A DNA stretch of 64,000 nt from contig NZ_JARXXP010000009.1 in assembly GCF_029893965.1 (NCBI RefSeq), positions 1-64,000 on the forward strand, written 5' to 3'. Position numbers and translations under genes: made by a program. Positions 17,544-25,600 of this stretch are shown here, piece after piece. The stretch's first letter is position 1, and the number at the start of each line of letters is the position of its first letter. Below the pieces are notes generated by a model that had not been told where the DNA came from, searched no databases, and saw only the letters and a list, made by a program, of their open reading frames with translations. The DNA is from Paenibacillus sp. PastM-3 (GTDB lineage: Bacteria > Bacillota > Bacilli > Paenibacillales > Paenibacillaceae).

Positions 17544-18851
17544 ATGACAGAACGCATCCCCTGCAAAAGTGAAGGCTGCAGCGCGACCATTCTTCCGGCT
17601 ACTTTTCAGAAAACCGGCGGCTACTGTATGCCTTGCGTGCAGGAAAAAGAACGTCAGGAACGGCAGGCCTACATTATGCAGCACCGCAAAACAGTGGATT
17701 TATATGCAGGCATTACGGACCCTGTTGAGGTACTGAAGATTATGCATGCCTCCAGACCCCATGACCCGCTGATTGTGTACACACCCTATAGATCCGGCAA
17801 GGAGGAGCTGTACCGCACACTTTCCGCAGAGGATGCCGGCAGGCTTGAGGCTTATGCTGTTGAATTACTGCAGACTGGGGATGAAGAGGCCTGCACTGAA
17901 ATCCTGATGTCACTGGTCTGCTATAACAACCGGATGCTGCGCGGAACCGGCATTCTTGCTGAGCTGATTCACCGGGAAATATACGATCCGGCATTTTTGT
18001 ATAAACATGCACCGGCGGAAATCCGGGATCTGCTGCTGGAGCAGGTGGAATCAGACGGGGAAAACCGTAATTTACTCCTGCTTGCTTTAAGCTGGATCGG
18101 TGATGACGCTGTCGTTCAGCGCTTCAGGGAATGGCGTGAGCATGCGCCGGAATGGGCGGAAGAGCTATACATCGCACCTGAACGTTATGCACATGAAGCC
18201 GGCTGGGAGCTGACTGCTGCCGGGGAGCGCCGGGATTTATTTTATCCGGATAATTATGCTGTTGAGAAAATGAACCCGTCTGCTGCCGGGGCATATCCCG
18301 TGGAACCTGCGGCAGTCTTTCTGACTGGCAGCAGCCAGGTTTGTGAATGGTGCGGGAGTCCGCTCACCGTTCTGGTAGATATCCATGCAGGTCACCCATC
18401 CATTGAACGTATGCCTGTGACCGGACAACGGCTGCAGGTGCAGACCTGTGTCATTTGCAGCTGTTATGGTCCGGTGTATATGGAGCTGGATTCTGTGCAG
18501 GGAGCGCGGTGGAGTGCTTTTAACCGAAAGCCTGATTATTTGCCGGACACAAATCCGGCTGAGGAGAGCCGGGCATACCTGTCTGCCGGGAAACATTTCC
18601 GGATAGCGGAGAAGCCGAGAAACACCTACCATGCCGTTCAGTGGACCATGGAGCCTTGGGCTTCGCAGATTGGCGGGTATCCGACCTGGATTCAGGATGC
18701 AGAATATCCCGAGTGTCCCTGCTGCTCGGAGCGCATGCATTTTATCGGCCAGCTGGACTGGGAAGCGGTAGAGGATTACGGGGAAGGGATATATTACATG
18801 TTCCTATGCCCGAAAGGCAGGATGTCTGCCACACTGTTCCAGCAATCGTGA
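17544..18851 (+). CDS. Hypothetical protein with several Cys-pair (zinc-ribbon-like) motifs
   Basis: The 435-residue product is not recognised. Cys pairs suggest metal sites: CKSEGC and CMPC within the first 35 residues, CEWCGS and CVICSCYG around 270-310, and CPCCSERM near residue 395. The middle is acidic and helical, with TGDEEACTEIL and similar segments. No signal peptide or membrane helix is visible. AAAGGAGG precedes the ATG by 7 nt. It is probably in an operon with the LLM oxidoreductase and converges on the CDP-alcohol transferase gene with 16 nt between stops. Confidence 0.7.
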   Translation: MTERIPCKSEGCSATILPATFQKTGGYCMPCVQEKERQERQAYIMQHRKTVDLYAGITDPVEVLKIMHASRPHDPLIVYTPYRSGKEELYRTLSAEDAGRLEAYAVELLQTGDEEACTEILMSLVCYNNRMLRGTGILAELIHREIYDPAFLYKHAPAEIRDLLLEQVESDGENRNLLLLALSWIGDDAVVQRFREWREHAPEWAEELYIAPERYAHEAGWELTAAGERRDLFYPDNYAVEKMNPSAAGAYPVEPAAVFLTGSSQVCEWCGSPLTVLVDIHAGHPSIERMPVTGQRLQVQTCVICSCYGPVYMELDSVQGARWSAFNRKPDYLPDTNPAEESRAYLSAGKHFRIAEKPRNTYHAVQWTMEPWASQIGGYPTWIQDAEYPECPCCSERMHFIGQLDWEAVEDYGEGIYYMFLCPKGRMSATLFQQS

Positions 18852-18867
18852 TGTATGATGCGGCAGT

Positions 18868-19404
18868 CTATCTTTTCCATTGGAAATAACGGGCATCCCT
18901 ATTAAGCTCCTGTGACCGGAAATTGATTGCCAGCTCCTCAAGGGCTGACAGACTGGCTGCGAAGCACAGCAGGCTTGCGGTTACCGTAAGTCCAAGCAAT
19001 GTGTACAGAAACGGGAAGCAGAATAGCAGGAGCCCAGTCGCCTTGTTGGCATAGGTATGGATGAAGGCCAGAGCGTGGTATCTGAACCATCCGGTCAGGA
19101 GCGAAGCGGTGCGGATGACGGCAATGTCGGCTATCCAGCAAATGATCCATACAGACAGCTGAAGGAGCGGGAGGAAAACCAGCAGTAACACGCCTATAAA
19201 AAATACATCGGCTACACTGTCGAGACTTGCGCCAGCTTCGCTGGCGCTGTTTGTTTTGCGGGCGATATAGCCGTCCAGCACATCGGTTGCCCCGCACAGG
19301 GTATATATGGTCAAAAACAAGCCGGATAGCGGCTGCACAAACAGCAGGCTGAGCGAGCCGATGATCCGCATAACGGTGAGCGCGTTAGGGAGATATCTGA
19401 TCAT
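18868..19404 (-). CDS. CDP-alcohol phosphatidyltransferase family protein
   Basis: A 178-residue membrane enzyme that transfers a phosphatidyl group from CDP-diacylglycerol to an alcohol. The complete catalytic signature is present: DVLDGYIARK, then G eleven residues on from AR, then DSVAD, matching D-x2-DG-x2-AR-x8-G-x3-D-x3-D. Four to six hydrophobic helices are visible. The start at 19404 follows AGGAGG; a longer frame to 19491 lacks a site. It is short for PgsA and lacks features that fix the acceptor alcohol. Confidence 0.85.
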   Translation of the reverse strand: MIRYLPNALTVMRIIGSLSLLFVQPLSGLFLTIYTLCGATDVLDGYIARKTNSASEAGASLDSVADVFFIGVLLLVFLPLLQLSVWIICWIADIAVIRTASLLTGWFRYHALAFIHTYANKATGLLLFCFPFLYTLLGLTVTASLLCFAASLSALEELAINFRSQELNRDARYFQWKR

Positions 19405-19557
19405 TATGCCTCCTGAAATTATAATCGGGATTTGGTGATGGAGTATATAAAGGGGAGGGACTTTTATTATATCTGAGCCTCCTGCTTTCATGATAGGGTG
19501 AAGATTACAATACTGTATAAAAGTTGGTGACTTGCTATTCAGAGACTAAATGAAATT

Positions 19558-20457
19558 TTGAGGAGAAATGTGTTATTTGCCGGGGCCGGGGCCAGCAGAC
19601 TGAAGATAAAGGTTTATATGCTGGTGCCGCTTTATTTTATCTTGTGGATGGGGAGCCTGACTGCAGGCCGTTTGTTTTTTTTCGTGTTCTCCTCCGGTCT
19701 GTCCCAGGCTTTTGGGGTGGATGAAGCTACGGTGCAGGCTTTCCGGAAGATAATGGTATGCGCTATACAAGTTATCATCTTTGGCTTATGGATCGTTCTG
19801 ATCGAAAAACGTCCGCTCAAATCAGCAGGACTTCATGCGGTCAAACCGCTTAAAGCTTATTGGACTGGGGTTTTCATCGGGTTCTGTGCGATTTCAGCAG
19901 TCACTGCCATATTACTGGGCATGGACATGGTACAGGTGGAGGCCTCTCATCTGGTGTCTATAACACCGCTGGCAGCAGTTATTGCTCTTGGCTGGATTGT
20001 TCAGAGCGCAGCGGAAGAAGTGGCCGTAAGGGGCTGGCTTATTCCCATGCTGGCAAAGGAAAGCTCACCTGCTTTTGCAATCCTGCTGTCTTCCGTTATA
20101 TTCGGATTTTTTCATCTGTTCAGTGCCGGGGTTACTGTATTGTCTTTTACCAATCTGATCTTGTCCGGAGTGTTCTTCGCTGGCTATGCAATTCTTACTA
20201 AGCATATTTGGGGTGTCTGCGGTATGCACTTTGCGTGGAACGTTACGCTGGGCAATGTTTACGGTTTTCCGGTCAGCGGATTTTCGGATAATGGGCCAAC
20301 GCTCGTAAAGCTGAGTCAGACGGGGCCGGCGCTGTTTACAGGCGGAGCTTTTGGTCCGGAGGGAGGAGCGGTTACAACCCTTGTATTACTACTTGGGATT
20401 ATTATTGTCGTCAAGTTATGGCATAAACAGCAGGCGCTGCCTACTTCCACTAATTAA
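19558..20457 (+). CDS. CPBP-family intramembrane metalloprotease
   Basis: A membrane protein of up to 299 residues with the CPBP/Abi (type II CAAX protease) motifs: AEEVAVRGWL (EExxxR), FGFFHLF (FxxxH) and HFAWN (HxxxN). About eight helices are visible. Start choice is uncertain: TTG 19558 begins the open frame, GTG 19570 sits 4 nt after AGGAG, and ATG 19618 follows AAAGG; the first helix starts at that ATG. Family members process peptides or prenylated proteins, and some give bacteriocin immunity. No partner gene is adjacent. Confidence 0.8.
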   Translation: MRRNVLFAGAGASRLKIKVYMLVPLYFILWMGSLTAGRLFFFVFSSGLSQAFGVDEATVQAFRKIMVCAIQVIIFGLWIVLIEKRPLKSAGLHAVKPLKAYWTGVFIGFCAISAVTAILLGMDMVQVEASHLVSITPLAAVIALGWIVQSAAEEVAVRGWLIPMLAKESSPAFAILLSSVIFGFFHLFSAGVTVLSFTNLILSGVFFAGYAILTKHIWGVCGMHFAWNVTLGNVYGFPVSGFSDNGPTLVKLSQTGPALFTGGAFGPEGGAVTTLVLLLGIIIVVKLWHKQQALPTSTN

Positions 20458-20551
20458 CATATTTCTAGTAACATTTGTAACAGTGTTTAATGCTAGAATT
20501 TGATAAAAATAGGTTGTAAGCGTTTTTTATAACATGACTGGGGGAATGTTT

Positions 20552-21103
20552 GTGAAAAAAGTTACAAAATTAATGCTGGTGGCTGGACTCTCACTGGCAC
20601 TTGTAGGCGTAGGCAACAGCGGTGCGCTTAACAACGTATCTTCTGCAGCCAGCGCACCTTTGAAAGTGGGCCGTGTAGAGGCAGCAGCCCATGGGACTAA
20701 ATGCTTTACTGTAGCCGTTGCAGTCGTTCAGAACGGTGTAATCGTAGCTGCTTCGCTGGATGACTACCAGTTCCTGAGCACTGATGTGGCTAAGGGAGTG
20801 CCTAACTCGGATAAAGACTTTGGCCAGAATTATAAAGACCCTAACGTCGTTCTTGCTTCCAAAAAAACCAACAGTAAATACTACAGTGAGCACATGGCAG
20901 AAGCTGCAGGCTCTACAGTAGCTTATGACAAGAACCTGGCAGCGATCGAGAAATTCGCAACAGGCAGAACTATCAAATCACTGGAACAGACACTGACATA
21001 CAAATCGGCTGAGCAGGTAGTTGATGCGGTAAGCGGAGCTACACTTGTGGATACCCATGGTTACCTCAAGGCCATTCTTGATGCCGCCAAAGCGGCCAAA
21101 TAA
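20552..21103 (+). CDS. Secreted protein with an FMN_bind-like C-terminal motif
   Basis: A 183-residue exported protein. The GTG start at 20552 follows TGGGGGA by 6 nt. An N-terminal signal peptide (KKVTKLMLVAGLSLALVGVG) is clear. The C-terminal segment VVDAVSGATLVDTHGYLKAI resembles the FMN_bind domain end, where the Thr of an S-G-A-T-type motif carries covalent flavin in RnfG/NqrC proteins. No membrane anchor other than the signal is visible. The similarity is motif-level only. The gene is monocistronic with a strong terminator. Confidence 0.65.
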   Translation: MKKVTKLMLVAGLSLALVGVGNSGALNNVSSAASAPLKVGRVEAAAHGTKCFTVAVAVVQNGVIVAASLDDYQFLSTDVAKGVPNSDKDFGQNYKDPNVVLASKKTNSKYYSEHMAEAAGSTVAYDKNLAAIEKFATGRTIKSLEQTLTYKSAEQVVDAVSGATLVDTHGYLKAILDAAKAAK

Positions 21104-21127
21104 ACCGCTGCAACTTAGAGAGTGCAG

Positions 21128-21162
21128 ACACCTTCACAGTAATCGCTGTGAAGGTGTTTTTT
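21128..21162 (+). terminator. Strong rho-independent terminator
   Basis: ACACCTTCACAG pairs perfectly with CTGTGAAGGTGT over TAATCG and is followed by TTTTT. Confidence 0.9.
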
Positions 21163-21173
21163 GTGTGCCGGAA

Positions 21174-21303
21174 TCATACCATGAAGCACCAGCGGACGCC
21201 GAAAGGATCAGCAAACTGCACCATGCACGGACTGTAGAAAACCGGACCGATCGTTGTGATGGTTGTGCTTCCTGCGGAATAAGCATCGGATTTCTCCTTT
21301 AGT
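21174..21303 (-). pseudogene. Remnant of a PhnB-like VOC protein (C-terminal 40 residues)
   Basis: Read on the minus strand, a frame ending at TGA (21176-21174) encodes ITTIGPVFYSP followed by MVQFADPFGVRWCFMV. The D-P-F-G-x-x-W block is the C-terminal signature of PhnB-type VOC proteins. No start codon or N-terminal domain is found upstream, so this is a fragment left after deletion. Confidence 0.6.
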
Positions 21304-21498
21304 GATAGAATGATATATAAATATTTTACAGGAAATAGTTTTCACTGTATTGTAAAATTACGACGCAGACCCGGATGGAAGCCCGTCATTGCAGGGTTTC
21401 TTATGCGTGTGCGGGCGCTCCGGCCGATGCTGGGAAAGAGGATTATATTTTACCCGGGGCCGGTTGATGGTATGATAGATAGCGGGGTGAAATGACGA

Positions 21499-22164
21499 AT
21501 GAATAATGAGAATGAAACAGTAAACGAAACAGCTAACGAAACAGCAGCTGAAACAGCGACTGAGGAAACCGGCAATAACCCGGCAGGTATGACCGAAGAG
21601 AAATGGAATGAGCTGATCAAAGCGGTTCATCATAATGGTATGGTAGCTTTGAAAATGTATTTTAAAGAGGTGCAGAGCCAGATTATTAATCTGGCGGCTT
21701 TTGGACCTGTCTTTGTATACCATGTGAAAAATGAATCGGGCGATGTTTATTCGACCGGATTTTTCCTGCGCGAGCTGGTGAACCGGTTCCAGTCGGATAA
21801 GAATCCGGAAGTATGGGTGTCCTCCTTCTTCCACGAATTGATGAAGACCAAGGGAGGCCAGCCGCTTCCGAAGCAGCCTGAGAGCGAAGATGAAGCCAAG
21901 GCGATCATTGACAACAAGGTGATCCCTTTGTGCATCAAGACAGTGGAAGAGGAATTTGCACCGGAGAAGGTACATGCAGGATTGGCCTGGAATGAAGACC
22001 ACGGACCGGTGTTCGAGGCAGGCTTCCCGTCTATTACCGACGGCAACAATGTCTGCGCAGTTCCGCTCCAGCTGCTCTTCACACACTTCCAGCTGAACCG
22101 CGATCCATCCGAGCTGGTGCTTGCCGGGATGTACAACATCCGGAAGCAGCATGGACTGGAATAG
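21499..22164 (+). CDS. Conserved hypothetical protein with acidic N-terminal repeats
   Basis: A 221-residue cytoplasmic protein of unknown function. The first 25 residues are low complexity (NETVNETANETAAETATEET), followed by a folded region from about residue 30 (MTEEKWNELIKAVHHNGM). No catalytic motif, signal peptide or membrane helix is seen. GGGGTGA lies upstream of the ATG at a workable distance. It is monocistronic and is followed by a family 1 repeat element. Confidence 0.7.
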   Translation: MNNENETVNETANETAAETATEETGNNPAGMTEEKWNELIKAVHHNGMVALKMYFKEVQSQIINLAAFGPVFVYHVKNESGDVYSTGFFLRELVNRFQSDKNPEVWVSSFFHELMKTKGGQPLPKQPESEDEAKAIIDNKVIPLCIKTVEEEFAPEKVHAGLAWNEDHGPVFEAGFPSITDGNNVCAVPLQLLFTHFQLNRDPSELVLAGMYNIRKQHGLE

Positions 22165-22214
22165 GACGGGCTGGTTACCTGCCGAAGGCAAATGGCTGTC
22201 TGTATTTTGAAATT

Positions 22215-22399
22215 CCAACGGACCGTATTGGCGTTATTTGCCGGAATAGGCTCATTTATCGGGACTAACGGACCGTAGGGACCTTATTGCCGCCCGAAAA
22301 GTCCCATTTGGGGAAATAGCCCGAAAATAAGGGCCCTGGTGTCCGTTAGCCTGACAAAAGCGGTATTTTCACAGAGATAAGGTCCGTTCGGTCCGTTAG
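22215..22399. repeat. Four-unit inverted repeat element, family 1, copy 3
   Basis: Units start at 22215 and 22265 (direct) and 22326 and 22376 (inverted), with distances of 50, 61 and 50. Direct units carry CGGACCGTA; the inverted ones read GGACACC and GGACCGAA at the same place. The element lies between two convergent genes, downstream of both. Confidence 0.9.
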
Positions 22400-22534
22400 A
22401 TCCCGGTGTCAGACACCGTTTGGGAGATGGCTTAGGCCTATACTCCGGGCGGGTCTGCTGACTGCGAAAGAAACTCAAAACCATAGTGTCGGGTGCTTCA
22501 CCTGATAGTGTCTCGTACTCTTCTTAACAGACAC

Positions 22535-22570
22535 GCACAAAGAGACGGCAGAAGTGCCGTCTCTTTGTGC
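22535..22570. terminator. Bidirectional hairpin terminator
   Basis: GCACAAAGAGACGGCA and its exact complement close over GAAG. It lies between the 3' ends of convergent genes, 98 nt from the pectate lyase stop. The arms are A-rich and T-rich internally, but there is no long external T tract. Confidence 0.7.
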
Positions 22571-22667
22571 TGTATGGAGGCTCCTATTACAAGACCTCAT
22601 AGTCTGTGCCCTGACGCTGGTAGCCCGAATATCGCTGCTTGTTACCACTGCATCTGCTTCTTTGCAG

Positions 22668-25600
22668 CTATTGCCGCATTAGAATCCGGTAGATCAAGAC
22701 GGCTGCTTCAGCACGGGAGGACAGGGCTGCCGGTTGAAGCAGGCCGCCGGCATCTCCCTTAATGAAGCCAGCTGCGGCCAGCGAGGCAATGTCAGCGGCA
22801 GCGTAGGAGGCAATACCAGCCTGATCGGCGAAACTTGCTAATGTGCTGGCTGCTGCTGCAGAATCTCCCGGCAGAATGCCCGCAGCCTTGAGCGCTCTGG
22901 CCGTCATCACAAACATATCCTGACGGGAGACCGGCTCCTGCGGATGAAAGCTTCCGTCCTGCTGGCCGTTGACCAGACCATGCTGCTTTGCTGTCATGAG
23001 CTCTTCATAGAAGTAGTCCTCAGGTTCTACATCTGTGAAGCCTGAGCCGGTACCGCTGGCGCTTCCGGACAGCCCTAGCAGCCGGACCAGAAGCAGGGCA
23101 AAGTCGGCGCGAGTAACGGATTTCCCCGGCAGGAAGCCGTCTTCAGTTACTCCCCGGATAATCCCGCGCGAGGACAGAACTTCGATTTCATTCTTGGCCC
23201 AGTGCTGGCTGGAGACATCGCCGAAGGCCGGATGGTTATGGACAGCAGAATACTGTCCGGCAGAATGTTCAGCCGTGAAGACGGCCTGTTTCCCGGCGGA
23301 ATCAAACCTGCTGTTCACTACAGGCGTAATGACACCGCTGCCGCTGACCTGCCAGACAACGATAAACGGGTGTTCGGAAGCAGGCAGAGCAGTCTGGTAG
23401 GGCAGGCGGATCTCGATTGCTGAACTCAGGCTGTCAGTTCCTGCTGCGTTGCCGTCCACCAGAAGCTCATAGGCTATAAGCGGAGAGCTTTCCAGCTGTC
23501 CTTTCAGGGCACTGGAAGGTTCGGCGATGCTTACCTCCAGCATAACCGTACTGGCACCTGTGAGCGCTGCTGACCGGAATAAGGTATCCGGGAGCACAAA
23601 GCCCGCGATGGCAGTATCTACCTTCAGCTGGAGCCTCGAGTTCCCGGTTGTAAACAAGGAGGCAGGGAGTGTAATTTCATAGGCGTTGAAGCCATCTGCC
23701 GCGTTCTCCTTCAGCCGGAGCTGAAGCAGCCGGGTGCCGTCTGCCTGGCTCTTAGCCTGGGCAAGCGCATTTTGCAGCGCGGTATCAGTAAGTGCCGCCC
23801 GGGCCGTGCCTTGTGCAGACGTAACCGGGAGGGTAACGCGGACGCTTCCATCCGGCTGTGCCGCTACCGCAAGATCAGCCGCTGCGCCAGTACCGCCCGG
23901 GATTGCCGGAACTGCTGTGGCTGTCGGCTGCGGTGTTGCACTTGGGCTTGGTGTTGCTCCTGGAGTTGGGGTCGCAACAGGCTCTTCCCCTCCGGGTTCA
24001 TTCTCGCTAAACGGAATGAACTTCAGGAAATCACCCCAGACCACATTACCCGCGGCATCTCTTGCATAGGAGCTGACCGGGTTCAGGCTGGCAAAGTTGG
24101 CATCGCTTAGCTGTTTGCCGGACTTGTTCGCCGAAATGGCTCCGTCATACATAAAGTTATTGTCTGCTGCAAGTCCTGCCGGATACTGGTCCTTGGCAAT
24201 GCTCGCCGTCCGGTAGGATAAAAAGCCGTTAATAGTGAAATCCGGCGTGATGTGATCATAAGTGGTGAAGCTGAGATTGCCGCGCGTATTGTTGAAGCCG
24301 ATGTTGTTCTCGGCAATGACGCCGGGATTGCTGTTGCTGGTATAGCCGTACGCGCCATTGCCGAAGGCGATGGAATTGCGGATGATATGATGGACCGAAA
24401 TGCCTTCCCCGCCGAGCTTGAAGCCGTTTTTGTCACCTGCACCTACGGTTCCGTCTGTCAGGCGGCCGTTGTTGAAGGCCGCGCTGTCCTCGATCAGTAC
24501 AGCACCAATCGCTCCCGTTCCCGCCTTGGTGTACAAGTCCCATCCGTCGTCAATATTGTTGTACGACAGGCAGCCTCTGAACACATTGCCGACTCCGGAG
24601 GTCAGCTTGGCCGCGAAGCCGTCGGCATTATTGTCGGAAGGGTCACGGTTATCGAAGGAGGAGCTGTTCAGAATCAGGTTGTACGACGGCCAATCCGCGA
24701 TTTCCGCAGCAGTTCCGTCCGTCCGGCTGATCTGCAGGCCGGTGTCGCCGTTGGCATAGAAACGGCTGTTTTCAACGATGTTATGATTGCCGCCCACAGT
24801 AAATCCTTTGGTATTGCCGGCCGAACGCGTGAAATCAAGTCCCTTGATATGCCAGTAGCTGCCGCTCAGCAGGACACCTTCTGTTTTTTTGTCAAAATCA
24901 AATACCGGTCTCGCTCCGGGAGCAGCTTCAAGCACCTTCACGGCGTCTGCCGTCCCGTCATTGTATTTCTTGATCTCCAGCTTGCTGCTGCGTACATACC
25001 GGCCGTCCAGAACGATAATATGCTGTCCCGGCTGTACGAAATCAATCGCGGTATCCACATCGAGCGGATGCTCCGGTGTACCGTCCCCGGTGCTGGTTCC
25101 GGCAGGAGAGACGTAAATATCGCTATTGTCAGCATAGCTTTTCATAGTAACGGTAAAGTTGCGGACGATTTTATCGTAGGAGGTCAGGTACTGGGTATCA
25201 TCCGGCAAAAAGCTGATGCTGAAATTCGTATCCTGCGCTGCAAGTACGGCCGGAAGCGCAAGCCGTTTGCCGGCTTCGGCTCTGACATCCTGGGCAATCA
25301 CGGCGGAGCCCTGCTTCAAAGTTACCGTTCCGCTGACATTCGGCCGCAGAATCAGCCGGTAATCCGGCTGGGAGGTTCTGCCCAGAGACAGGATGTCAAA
25401 GGCTGGCGAAACCGGATTTTGCGGCGGATCTACCTTAGGGGCATCCGTCGCCGCCGAGGTTACGGTCAGCTGAATGCTGCTGACATCGATGGTAGCCAGC
25501 CGGGCTGTGTAGAAGCCGACATACATTTTGCCGTCCTGCACGTTCAGAATATCCGGTGTAAAGAACACTGCCTGCTTACCGTCGTTAAGCTGGCCGGTGA

